Below are positions 48,475 to 59,199 of a DNA stretch of 64,000 bases, piece after piece. The notes under the pieces are model-generated. The model had not been told where the DNA came from and did no database searches. It saw nothing but the letters and a program-made list of their open reading frames with translations. Numbering within the stretch: position 1 is the stretch's first letter; the number at the start of each line of letters is the position of its first letter. The stretch comes from Membranipora membranacea (Eukaryota; Bryozoa; Gymnolaemata; Cheilostomatida; Membraniporidae), in assembly GCA_914767715.1 (NCBI GenBank), contig OU612069.1, positions 618,001 through 682,000 on the forward strand, given 5' to 3'. The position numbers were made by a program, and so were the translations under genes.

Positions 48475-49611
48475 ATGGGTGATTGCATAGGGAAAACTAA
48501 CAAAGTCAGCCCTGACGATGAGGGTACTGAGTCTGAAGAGAAGAGGCCGTCTCTGATAGAAGAAGTCCAAGTAAAGGTAAATATCATCTGAAAAGAAATA
48601 CATTACATCGAATCTCACAAACTTTCAGACGATAATTAGAAGTGGTTGATCTCATCGATTCGTATTCATCCAAAATCATACTGTGTTTGAAGAGATCAGA
48701 ATCTATACACATGACTACATGTTTCCTACTATTTCCAACACAAATTGGGCGTAAACCCAATCACCTAGATCATACCAGAGTTGTACTCAGATATCTACTC
48801 AGACATTTATAAAGTCTTGTGAAGCCTAAGATATATATGTCCTAGTTTAAACAGGAAGGCTTTTCAGCCAGCCGGTAGTTCAGCCAGCCGGTATTGCAGC
48901 CAGCCATCGAGTTTGTGGTAATAATTCAAAAGGCAGCTGATGCAGGGCAGAGAAGAGAAAATATACAAAAATAGAAGTGCTCCTCTTATCTCTGTGGTTG
49001 AATAAACGTAAAAAGTCTAACTGGCCGCAGAGCTGGAGGTCTAAGACTGGTTCTTAAAATCCCCGCTACTCCCCCCTTTCCTAGACTGAATAACTGATAG
49101 GCGGGTTTAGATTTATCGATGTGAACGTTGAAAATTGTGTTCAAAAAATCAAAATGACTGATGATTAATTTGATGTTTGAAGCTAGATTGGTTTGACTAA
49201 ACTACAACCTTTCAAGGTCAACGCACAAAATCTAAACCTACCAAATTTTAATACACCCAGAAACCAATAGTGTTGAGCCTTGTAAGTTTTATAATGCTGG
49301 TATGTTTCCATTTAGGGCTGTCCGACTCTACTCTTTTTCGATTTATTGATCTGACTTTTTGGTTTTGATACAAACTCAATAGAATAAGATAACAGGATGC
49401 CGAATTACAAGTTTTAATATTTTGTCTTTCTTACCTTTAATGGTGTTAGCTGGTGAGAGAGAGGGCTACGGAAAAGAGAAAAGCTCAAAAGGCGGCTCAG
49501 AAACTAAAGCTATGCGGGTGTGGTCAACCACCAGAAACAATGTCCAACTATTCTAAGCCTTACGGTGCAGACATGAAACAGCGGCGGTCAGAGATCAAGA
49601 TAATAGAATAG
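48475..49611 (+). CDS. Small two-exon protein with N-myristoylation-like start (MGDC)
   Basis: Exon 48475-48576 encodes MGDCIGKTNK and an acidic Ser/Glu stretch; its donor is AAAG|GTAAAT. Exon 49450-49611 follows the acceptor GTTAG in the same phase and encodes a basic helix (RERATEKRKAQKAAQKLKL), then CGCGQPPETMSNYSKPYGAD, a short basic segment and a stop. The total is 87 residues. Gly2 with Cys4 is the usual arrangement for myristoylation plus palmitoylation, which would attach the protein to the inner face of a membrane. The family is not recognised. Part of exon 2 recurs twice inside the minisatellite at 56.1 and 56.5 kb, so this is the parent or a sister of those pieces. The two-exon model rests on splice sites and phase; further exons cannot be excluded. 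Confidence 0.5.
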
Positions 49612-50589
49612 ATGTGAGCAGTTATTATCTTGGAGAGTCAACCACTGTCTGTGAGCTGCCAAGTATCTCAATCCACTCAAATCTCCTCAGTCAAGGTCGC
49701 GTCAAGGTCGCTCTGACTGCTATTCAACTTATCTGACTATGACATTGGAGGCTCCATGTATTCCTACAATTTATCTACCAGTCACCAGCCATACTATTAT
49801 GCTAGCTTGCCGTTAAATCATCCACCATCATCCTTCATCATGATCTGAAGTATTGACAGTCCTGTTGAGAATTCTGCCTGTCATGACAGCCTAATGTCCG
49901 TATTGCTGTCATACAGTGGTGCCATCACAGAAATCTCCAGGACCCATACTTCAGATCATGATCAACAACACAGGAGGCAGGCTTTGCATCTATACACTAT
50001 TATTACTCATATTAGACTAAGATCCAGTTTACCAGCGCTGGAGTTGCCCCCACACCTCTGTTGGCACGCCTTAGGCCGAGGGCTTGCTAGTAGATGGAGG
50101 GGGCAACTCCTATGCTTGAAAAAATGGATCTATATATAGTAATATAATATAGGAATAGTGTATATGCTGATGTTACATGGAGCTAGTAATATTACACGTT
50201 TTATTGGAGTTTTCTTCATATAAGTATGTTTTGAACTGACGAAACTTTTTGATCTCATATGAAACAATTATTTTATTTCATTAAATTATGATATTGAAAT
50301 GATGGTCTAATGTCCGTACGACTGTGTTGCACAATACTCTTGGATATTATTTTCATTTCTTATCAATGACATCACCACTTTTTGTAATTCAAATATAGTT
50401 TGGTGTCTTTCAACTGTAACACATGACTACTTTAGGTTACATCTCGATACCAAAAGAGTAATTCACCAATACCATGTGATAGTACATTAATAGTACATTG
50501 ACCAATTGTATTAAAGTTAAAATGCACTTGGTATTGTTGGTGTGAAGAAAGTTCAATGCTGTTAAACGTCACAAAAGCACATCATCCGT
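49612..50589. other. Intergenic or 3' UTR, no gene seen
   Basis: Contains an imperfect inverted repeat: CATCATGATCTGAAGTATTG near 49837 against CCATACTTCAGATCATGATC near 49942. No coding evidence. Confidence 0.4.
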
Positions 50590-51225
50590 GATCCTATCAA
50601 GATAAATGACATGCCTATCTCACAAAATTCATCAGTCAAACTTTTAAGGGTTTGCTTTGACAATCATATGAGATTCAGCACTCACATTGACTCTTTAATA
50701 AGTAAGTTAAGGCCAGTGTGCATGCCATTATTCGGCTCAGGAAAGTTGGGGTATTCACGTCTAGTCTGGTCACATTTTATAGATAGAACTCTGTCAGTGA
50801 TCTCCATGCAGCTCCAAGTTGGTTCCCATACTTATCAAGAGGGGACAAGGAGATTCTTGAAAGACTACAGAAGTTATGCCTCAGGGTTATTTTGCCATGT
50901 TTAGAACATTATGATGAGCGGCTTGTAGCATTAAATTTAACAGAACTAAGTGTTTATCTGGATATATGCTGCCTAAAGTATGTAAATAGTGTGAGAAAGA
51001 ACACCAGCCATCCACATCACCATCATCTACATCACCTAGCAATAAATGACAGGCACCGTCGCAAAACCACGACCCTCCTTAATCCAACACTGCTCTTCGC
51101 AGAAAAAGCCTTTTATATAAATACGCGTAAATACGTCAATGCCTTCTTATTGCTTCTTTTATTTGTTGTTGTTTTCACATGGTCTTATTTGCTTCATGTA
51201 TTGATCGGTGGTTAATAAAGTTCAT
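50590..51225 (+). mobile_element. 5'-truncated LINE fragment
   Basis: Encodes a reverse-transcriptase tail in two frames: VCFDNHMRFSTHIDSLISKL, then, after a frameshift near 50840, ILERLQKLCLRVILP and LTELSVYLDICCLKYVNSV. A His-rich stretch and a 3' UTR with AATAAAGTT follow. Same family as 46935-47590. Confidence 0.7.
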
Positions 51226-51389
51226 AATAATATCTCAAAACACCTAAAATGTCAGTATTTTGTGTTAGTTTTCCCCTCTTGTTTATTTCATGGTCAACTA
51301 ATCATTCTATTCTTGATGAGAGAGAAATATATTGACTTTTTTGTTCCTTAACGTTTCTATTATGACTTACACATAGTAATGTAATGCTA

Positions 51390-52215
51390 AAGCCAACAAC
51401 TGGCCTCCAAACCTCTCTAGACACAGTATCGACATGGTGCGATGAGTATAATAATGGTGGCTAATGCAAAAAAGTCAATCTATTATGCATCTGACTAACA
51501 AACATGCTCGATACCAACTCCAACCACCAACTCTGAAGCTGAATGGAGAACAAATACCACCGACAACTAAGACTAGATTTCTAGGAATCACTATCGATCA
51601 GCATCTGTCTTTCGAAGACCATGTCGACTCGATCCTGAAGAACGTCAGACCGCTAACCTATACCCTTCTTAACCTCAAACGCTCTGGCGTACCTCAGCGG
51701 TTACTCACGAGGTTCTACCTTACATGTATACAGCCTCGTATGACATATGGAAGCGTAGCCTGGTTCTGCATGATGACCGACCAACAGAAGAAACGAGTAA
51801 TCCAGCTGGAAAAACTCTCACTGAAAATTATAGCCCCAGGCTGTGTCAAGTATAGTGAAAGGACAGCCCTGCTAAACATCATACCACTAGACAAATATAT
51901 TGACTCTATGTGCCATCAACACATCGACAAGAGCAAGACACCTGGGCACTGCCTGCATCATTTATTACCTCAACCGAGTGCTCGCAGACCTAGTAGACAT
52001 ACAACGCGCCTCAACACCAGCTCACGAACTGAATTGAGAGGCAACACTTTACTCATGTGTTACAGCAATGCCGGATGTGTAAATTATAAAGTCTAAGAAT
52101 TAATTTTTTTCTGTTTTTATTTTCATGCCCAGGTTGCCTTCCTTAATAATATTGTGATGAAACCTCTAAAGGTCGCCTCTAATTTAGAAGATGATCATTG
52201 ATTCAGTAATAAAGA
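51390..52215 (+). mobile_element. 5'-truncated LINE, second family
   Basis: A 210-codon frame (51464-52096) encodes LKLNGEQIPPTTKTRFLGIT, then FEDHVDSILKNVRPLTY, YLTCIQPRMTYGSVAWF and LEKLSLKIIAPG, the C-terminal part of a non-LTR reverse transcriptase. An upstream in-frame stretch (TSLDTVSTWCDEYNNGG) is cut by a stop. The frame is better preserved than in the neighbouring fragment and the sequence differs, so it is a separate insertion. The end is marked by AGTAATAAAG. Confidence 0.75.
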
Positions 52216-53541
52216 TTATATAATAATAGTACCAATTATAAGTTGCCTTTAAAAAACTTCTCATGTACACAAGGGGGTATAGCAAACGCGGGCTGCTTTT
52301 ATAGCAAGCAAGTAAAAAAACCATCACTCGGTATCAGACGTTAAATGAACCAAAACAGTGATACATCAATATAATTGTGTTCTGTGAGTATGAAAACAAA
52401 TATTAGGAGAGATCGCTGTGACTTACATAGTGAAAAGATTATTTGTGTAAAAAGGATGGAAACTGTTACATAATTACAATCGATCCTAATTACCGTTTTG
52501 TCAATAATTTTTTTTATGACTCCCTATAGATATTTAGACAGAGCAGAATTCGATCATATGCCATCCATTATACTAATAATGAAGATTCCAAATCATATTA
52601 TCACATCAAATCAATAGCGGGTCTATTATAGAACTGAAAGAAAGGTGTTACCTGAATTCTCTGAACATAGATTGTATTGGGATCTATGTAAATTTACTGT
52701 AGTTATCTTATCTTTAGTTTATTGCCACAGAGTTTGTACCTAAAATTAATATTGGTGAAATTTACCATATGCTTAAGGCCACACAAAACTGAATATTAAT
52801 CTCATCTTTGCTCATAGAAACAGCTCTTCAGATAAGCAAAACACACATAACACTAATACACATAATGCAGAAAACAACAATATAAAAACACTTACATATG
52901 GTGATGTATCAGGGCATAGCTTAGCAAAATTTCTGTGCACAAAACATGTGTCTTCTCAGAACCATCAGAAGATAAAGGAAAACCACTAATCCAACCCCCT
53001 CACATAAGAGAGCTGTGAGATTTAAGTTGGGAGTTACCCTCTATCAGTGCATGAGAGGATAACTCCTAACACAGATACAACATAGATATCATACAGGTGA
53101 GATGCATGTATCAATGAGTTAGGCCTATAATAGATGTATATTATACTTATTATAGAGGTAGGATAGAAATATTGGTTATATAGATATAAAGAGAAAGATA
53201 ATAATGTTGTAGTTGTAATCACTCAAGAGAAAGGAGATGCTAGGGGGTCTTTCAATTAGAAAGAGATATGCTTTACCAAAGCAAGTTATCTCTATCACAT
53301 CACTCAACATTCTCACACATTTGGTCATTTAATTAGACAAATTTGCTCCCAACTCGCTTCCTCAGAGTGTATATAGTACCATCATTGACTGAGCAATTTT
53401 AAAGCAAGAGCCTAGCAGGTATCGCTCTCTCACTAAGTGTGCGATCAGATTACAATTTCGGCTGTTTCTAATTGAAAGAACCCCTGGTTCAATTCGAATT
53501 GTCTCTGCACATAGTACACCAACAAGGTATGACTACTAGGT
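52216..53541. other. AT-rich intergenic DNA, no gene seen
   Basis: No coding motif, repeat or RNA gene recognised. Confidence 0.4.
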
Positions 53542-53784
53542 TTATGTATGACTTGGCTATGACCGTATACAGTCACAATATATAATATATATGATACCAA
53601 ATATGGGGAGGCGCAACAATAGCTTCAACAAACTATATAAATGTTTGTTGTTCCTCGATATATCATATAGAGGAACAACAAACATTTATATAGTTTGTTA
53701 AAGCTATAGTTGCGCCTCCCCATATTTGGTATCATATATATTATATATTGTGACTGTATATGGTCATAGCCAAGTCAGACGTAA
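53542..53784. mobile_element. Near-perfect hairpin with 115-bp arms (foldback MITE-like)
   Basis: Arms 53542-53656 and 53670-53784 are inverted copies with about five mismatches and a 13-bp loop that is itself part-palindromic (GATATATC). Such a palindrome would extrude as a cruciform or fold into a long double-stranded RNA stem if transcribed. No coding capacity and no clear target duplication was found. Confidence 0.85.
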
Positions 53785-54010
53785 GATTCTTTATTATCAA
53801 ATCAGAGCTGAGAACTGGTTGTACCGAATTGATACTCAATTTATTATCAAATTAATACTCAATTAACACAGATATTATTCCCAAATTTGCCGAAGTCATA
53901 ATTTCATTAACAGCTTGCCAAACAAGGGTATATTAGTTAATAGCTAATACAGCTAATACAGCAGCTAATATAGCACATAGTCAAAATAATTTACCAATAG
54001 ATTTTCTCAC

Positions 54011-54149
54011 CTTTTTACACTGTAGAAAGTTGTCCAGGAATGACTTGATATTTTGGAAGAATTCTACCACACTGAAATTTCTAGATTCTTCACAAAAGAT
54101 CTTGGCCATCTTCACAACGTCAGCCATGAGCGTTCCCAGCATATTTACC
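54011..54149 (-). CDS. Probable formin FH2 exon
   Basis: On the minus strand an exon bounded by TGTACAG and AAAAAG|GTGAGA encodes MADVVKMAKIFCEESRNFSV followed by VEFFQNIKSFLDNFLQC. This recalls the C-terminal end of formin FH2 domains, where xxSVEEFF is followed by a helix with FxxxF. FH2 dimers nucleate and elongate actin filaments. The exon has 46 codons plus one base and no stops. Other exons could lie on either side; the candidate upstream exon is at 55005-55132. A full formin is not visible, so this may be part of a divergent gene or a relic. Confidence 0.4.
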
Positions 54150-54179
54150 CTGTACACAAAATAGTAATTCAATAATAAT

Positions 54180-54739
54180 GAATTTCTGTCACTTTATCAG
54201 TCGACTTGTTTAAACTTAATAACATGTTGTGCTATTTATGGCTCGTGCAAGTTTTAACAATAAATTGAGATCATTTTATCCCCCTTGACTACAGACATGA
54301 AATTCAACACGATATGTTTTTGCATAACAGATTCTCTCTTCACATTTTCCAAACATGAACCATTAATTAAACAAATATTTAATGATTAAATTATAAATAC
54401 TATGACTTAAATATTAAAAAATAATTAAATAACGGCAATTAATTATCAATTAATTGATCAACAATAATTCAGATATTAATTGAGTTAATGAAAAACTTAT
54501 TCAGTAATTTAATTGAAAATTAAATATTCAAAATTAATTAACAAATGCCAAATAATCATTATTTAATTAATTATTAATAAATAAAATATTTCATGATTTA
54601 TTTATAAATTTATTCAATCATTTAATTATAGCTAACAGCATATCAAATAGTAATAAATTAATTAGAGCCAAATGAAATAGCGTTTATATAAGATATTGTG
54701 TTTATGAATGAAGTTCTTAAACGCCACTCACAGTATTAG
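54180..54739. other. Extremely AT-rich stretch
   Basis: A run of TTAATTAA-like sequence with almost no G or C between about 54355 and 54660; intron between the two formin-like exons if these belong together. Confidence 0.5.
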
Positions 54740-55132
54740 TGAAGCTCGAGGCTCTCTGACTCCATAGTCTCTTTAATAGCCTGAGCGTAGAAGGTCAGAT
54801 TAGTGGCTATTTCTATGAAATAGTGTTTATATAAGATAGTGTATATATGAATGAAGTTCTTAAACGCCACTCACAGTATTAGTGAATCTCGAGGCTCTCT
54901 GACTCCATAGTCTCTTTAATAGCCTGAGTGTAAAAGGTCAGATCAGTGGCTTTTTCTATAAAATGGTGTTTATATAAGATAGTGTATATATAAATGAAGT
55001 GAACCTCGAGACTCTCCGACCCCATAGTCTCTTTAATAGCCTTAGCGTAGAAAGTCAGATTAGTGGCTATCTCTACTTCTATACTCTCAAACTCAGTCTG
55101 TACTATCATGGTCTCCAGTTGTAGCTCAAAAT
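54740..55132 (-). CDS. Possible FH2-region exon with tandem partial copies
   Basis: The exon opens at 55132 after acceptor ATTCACAG and encodes ELQLETMIVQTEFESIEVEI, then LTFYAKAIKETMGSESLEV. Its second half is repeated twice downstream (about 54870-54960 and 54740-54830) as LTFYTQAIKETMESESLE and LTFYAQAIKETMESESLE, with spacers of about 130 bp that include TATATAAGATAGTG. The two extra copies run into a TAA soon after, but have a better donor (ACT|GTGAGTGG) than the first. The helix would fit just before the exon at 54149 in a formin FH2 domain, though phases do not join neatly. Confidence 0.35.
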
Positions 55133-55321
55133 CTGTGAATAACAAAGAAGAGGATAACAGGACATTTATTATAAGAGCCCACAGTTCTAAATATACAATT
55201 ATAGGGCGTGAGGCTAAATTAACTTCGGCATTGTATCAGTCATATTCATAAACTATTCTAGCCTGTCTTGCCAAGCTTACTTTTTTGTTGTTGTGTCCCC
55301 CACAGCAAAGCCTGTCAAGAC

Positions 55322-55445
55322 ATGCCAACACTACTAATACTATTTTGCCTAAGCCAATCAACACTGAATCTTCATGTGTTAGCAAATGCGGACATCACTG
55401 AACACAGTACAGTGTACTTGGGCTATTCCAAACAAGATGGTTTCT
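55322..55445 (+). CDS. Possible first exon of a secreted protein
   Basis: An ATG at 55322 starts MPTLLILFCLSQSTLNLHVL, a good signal peptide, followed by HSTVYLGYSKQDGF and a donor TTCT|GTAAGT (phase 1). A CCCCACAG acceptor-like site lies just upstream, so the exon may include 5' UTR. Phase 1 after the leader matches the Ly6-like genes. The minisatellite begins at once in the putative intron, and no convincing second exon was found. Confidence 0.35.
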
Positions 55446-56109
55446 GTAAGTTTGTCTATTATTGGTGCTATATTATTGGTGCTATATTATTGATGCTACA
55501 TTATTGGTACTATGTTATTGGTACTATATTATTGGTGCTATGTTATTGGTGCTATATTATTGGTACTTTATTATTTTTGCTATATTATTGGTGCTATGTT
55601 ATTGGTACTATATTATTGGTGCCATGTTATTGGTACTATATTATTGGTGCAATGTTATAAGTGCTATATTATTGGTGCTATATTATTGGTACTATTTTAT
55701 TGGTGCAATGTTATAAGTGATATATTATGGGTGCTATATTATTGGTGCTAGATTATTGGTGCTATATTATTGGTGCTATGTTATTAGTGCTTTATAATTA
55801 GTGCTCAAAATAATTGTAATATTTTATTAACACTGGGAATTCCCCAGGGTTATTGGATTTCCCAGTCAATATTTATTAAATTGGAACAGGTCGCGCTTTT
55901 GCCTAATATAAGTGCTATTTTATGAGTGCTTTATTATTAGTGCTATATTATTAGTGCTATATTATTGGTGCAATGTTATAAGTGCTATTTTATTGGTGCT
56001 ATATTATTGGTACTATTTTATTGGTGCTATATTATTGATGCTATACTATTGGTGCTATATTATTGGTGCTATATTATTGGTGCTATATTATTGGTGCTAT
56101 ATTATTAGT

Positions 56110-56203
56110 GCTCAGAAGGCGGCTCAGAAACTGAAGCTATGCGGGTGTGGCCGACCACCGGACACAATGTCAAACTTTTCTAAGCCATACGGTGCAGATA
56201 TGA
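56110..56203 (+). pseudogene. Captured coding segment of the MGDC-type gene, copy 1
   Basis: Encodes AQKAAQKLKLCGCGRPPDTM and then SNFSKPYGADM, nearly the same as exon 2 of the gene at 48475-49611. The match ends at GADM, where minisatellite sequence resumes in frame. It begins after GTGCTCAG, which could serve as an acceptor. Confidence 0.8.
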
Positions 56204-56527
56204 ATATTTGTGCTACATTTTTGGTGCTATATTGTTGGTGCTATATTATAAGTGATGTATTATAAGTGCTATATTATTAGTGCCATATTATAAGTGCTAT
56301 TTTGTGAGTGCTTTATTATTGGTGCTATGTTATTGGTGCTATATTATTGGTACTATTTATTATTGGTGCTACATTATTGGTGCTATGTTATAGGTGCTAT
56401 ATTGTTGGTGCTATATTATTGGTAGGCCTACTATATTATTGGTGCAATGTTATAAGTGCTATATTATTGGTGCAATATTATTGGTGCCATATAATTGGTG
56501 CTATATTATTAGTGCTTTATAATTAGT

Positions 56528-56622
56528 GCTCAAAAGGCGGCTCAGAAACTGAAGCTATGCGGGTGTGGCCGACCACCGGACACAATGTCAAACTTTTCTA
56601 AGCCATACGGTGCAGATATGAA
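56528..56622 (+). pseudogene. Captured coding segment of the MGDC-type gene, copy 2
   Basis: Same segment as at 56110, differing by a base or so. Flanks on both sides also match over about 190 bp, so a 418-bp unit (minisatellite plus segment) was duplicated after capture. Confidence 0.8.
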
Positions 56623-56955
56623 TATTTGTGCTACATTTTTGGTGCTATATTGTTGGTGCTATATTATAAGTGATGTATTATAAGTGCTATTTTATTAGTG
56701 CCATAATATAAGTGCTATTTTATGAGTGCTTTATTATTAGTGCTATATTATTAGTGCTATAATATTAGTGCTATATTATTAGTGCTATATTATAAGTGCT
56801 ATTTTATGAGTGCTTTATTATTAGTGCTATAATATTAGTGCTATATTATTAGTGCTATATTATAAGTGCTATATTACTATTATCATTATAAAAAATATGA
56901 TACAATAAATTACTATAATTGAATATGATTCAAATTATTATGAATATTTTGATTT

Positions 56956-57420
56956 ATGATAATTAATGTTTACATCCAGGAAAGCCTGTCTTTGCAAGGA
57001 AAACATATCAACGTGGGGAACTTAAAATCCCGCTGTTACCTTACAGAATACTATTATGAGGAGGTGGAGGCAAAGAGGGTGGAGGGAAGAGGGCCTACTT
57101 CTCGAGGTGCAGGGTCTACTAATCGAGTAGGCACAGTGCCTCAGCAAATTATACAGGAGCAAGCTAGACAAGCCAACACAAGACTGGTATCTGGGGGCAT
57201 GATTGTAATGAAAAAAAGACTGTCTTCAACTGTACGAAAACTACCACTAGCCAGTAAAGCAGAGGATATAGGGTATGAGGATGAGAAACAATCAAAGAGG
57301 AAGAGGCGGAGTAAGAGTTTTACCAATAGCATCGATTTTCGGCTCAACCATAAGTATGGATTACACGACGATGAGTCAGTCTACGGGGATATAAGCTTCA
57401 GACAGACTCAGACGATATAA
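56956..57420 (+). pseudogene. Intronless copy of the MGNLKSCC family, start codon lost
   Basis: A 154-codon open frame contains VGNLKSRCYLTEYYYEEVEA, QQIIQEQARQANTRL, GGMIVMKKRLSSTVRKLPLA and a Lys/Arg-rich C-terminal part ending FRQTQTI. It aligns with the split gene at 63120-63548 but has GTG where that gene has its start ATG, and CC changed to RC. It reads straight through both exon ends of that gene, so it lacks those introns. An upstream in-frame ATG could start translation, but without an N-terminal Gly2. It is either a retrocopy with some 5' flank or a gene lineage without these introns. The open frame suggests it is young or still used. Confidence 0.6.
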
Positions 57421-58360
57421 AGAGAAGTGTCACTAGGGTCAGGACAGTGAGACCACGCCTCCTCTTGGGAGAAGCTGCATGATTACCTCCTCCTTCTCCT
57501 CCCGCTGCTTATCTTTTTTCAAACTTATTATGGCCTTATGAGCGCTATATGATTAGGGTTATATTATTATTGCCATATTATTATTTCTATATTATCATTA
57601 CTATCATTATATTTGTATACTATTATTATTATTTTATTATATTTTATCATTAAATTATATTAGTCAAGACACAGCTGGACACAAGACAGAAAGAATGTCC
57701 TAGCTTGTGTTAATTAACAAACAGCTCGGCTCAGATGCAGTAGAGATTTGTACTATGTTTCACTTATTAGTGCTACTATAATAATATCAATTTCATTTAC
57801 TGAACAAGTCATAAATGACACATATGCAAATAATGTGATGAATCAGGTGAATTTGTTGAAAATAGGAGTTATGTTTTACGGAGTAATCTCCCATGACGTT
57901 TTGCAGATGAGACCATTCTTTTGCAAATTAGTATATGAGCCATAAAGTATATTATTAGTGCTATATTACTGGTGCTATCTTATTAGTGCTATATTATTAG
58001 TGCTATGTTATTGGGCTATATTATTAGTGCCATATATCTATTAGGCCTCTCAAAAATTGATCTAGATATCATTTTGAAGATTTGTAGATGGAGGGAGGTG
58101 TTTTTCTATTTTATATTTCAGCCCCATAAAACAGCTGGAGTTAAAACATTTTTTTATTTTATCTGTAGTCTGTACCATGAACTCAAGGGCTGAAAAATCT
58201 TCTTTTTTTTTTATCTCCCTCTCACCATCCAACCCTGCTCCATTAACTCAAAATGCAAACCATCTGTGCCCTAAGTCTACTATAAGGCATATATGATCTT
58301 ATTACTGTGAAACCATGTGCTTTCACAATGTTTGTATACAAATAAGTAGCCAGGAAACTT
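57421..58360. other. 3' part of the duplicated unit and minisatellite patch
   Basis: 57421-57900 matches 58740-59180 (for example GACCACGCCTCCTCTTGGGA, CAGCTCGGCTCAGATGCAG), making this the tail of a segmental duplication. 57950-58035 is minisatellite. Confidence 0.6.
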
Positions 58361-58720
58361 AAAATCCTGCTGTAACATTACAGAATACTATTATGAGGAC
58401 GAGTCAAAGAGGTTAGAGGGTAGAGATCCTACTTATAGAGGTGCAGGGCCTACTAATTGAGTAGGCGCAGCGCCTCAGCAAATTGTACAGGAGCAAGCTA
58501 GACAAGCAAACACATGATCAGATTTTGGGGATGATTGTAATGGAATCATTGGCCAGTGGTAGTTGTCGTACAGTTGAAGAGAGGGTATGAGGATGAGTAA
58601 TAATCAAAGATGGAGAAACAGAGGAAAAGCAGCACCGATAGCCTCGGTTTTCGACTCAACGATAATCATGGATTACGCGATGATGAGTCTACGTGGATAT
58701 AAGCCTCCAGACCGACTCAA
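58361..58720 (+). pseudogene. Second degraded copy of the MGNLKSCC family
   Basis: Aligns with 57020-57415 (TTACAGAATACTATTATGAG, AATTGTACAGGAGCAAGC, ATGATGAGTC) but contains deletions, a stop in place of the Arg codon after CCTACTAAT and several frameshifts. It cannot encode the protein. Together with its 3' flank it duplicates about 0.9 kb of the 57-kb copy. Confidence 0.75.
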
Positions 58721-59199
58721 ATAGATGAAGAGAAGTGTCACTAGGGTCAGGACAGTGAGACCACGCCTCCTCTTGGGAGAAGCTGCGAGATTTACCTTCT
58801 CCTTCTCCTCCCGCTGCTTATCTTTTTTCAAGCTTCCTATGGCCTTATGAGCGCTATATGATTAGGGTTATATTATTATTGCCATATTATTATTGCTATA
58901 TTGTTGTTGCAATATTATTGTTGCTTTATTATCCTTACTACCATTATATTTTTATGTCATTCTTATTATTATTTTTATTATATTGTATCAGAAAATTATA
59001 TTAGACAAGACACGGCTGGACACAAGAAAAACAAAGTGTCTTCGCTCCTGTAAATTAACTTACAGCTCGGCTCAGATGCAGAAGAGACGCATACTATGTT
59101 TCACCGTGCATAAAACAAATAATGTGATGAATCAGGTGAATTTGTTGAAAATAGTGGTTGTGTTTTTGGAGTAATCTCCCTATATGTTGATCTTAATCT

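Larger units (their letters stand above)
55446..56876. repeat. 14-bp AT-rich minisatellite (GGTGCTATATTATT)n
   Basis: About 1.4 kb of variants of GGTGCTATATTATT, with drift to AGTGC, GGTAC and TATAAGTGC. It is interrupted at 55800-55910 and by two coding-like inserts at 56110-56203 and 56528-56622. Shorter patches of the same unit recur at 57950-58035. Because 14 is not a multiple of three, all three forward frames repeat the same Tyr/Leu/Ile-rich pattern every 42 bp, making long false open frames. Confidence 0.92.

Noticed and set aside
55268-56526. Several overlapping 70-130 codon frames encoding Tyr/Leu/Ile/Trp-rich repeats
   Set aside because: They come from the 14-bp minisatellite, which reads open in all three forward frames; not a membrane protein family.
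55446-56876. Possible CRISPR-like array
   Set aside because: Units are contiguous without unique spacers and the context is an animal genome; it is a minisatellite.
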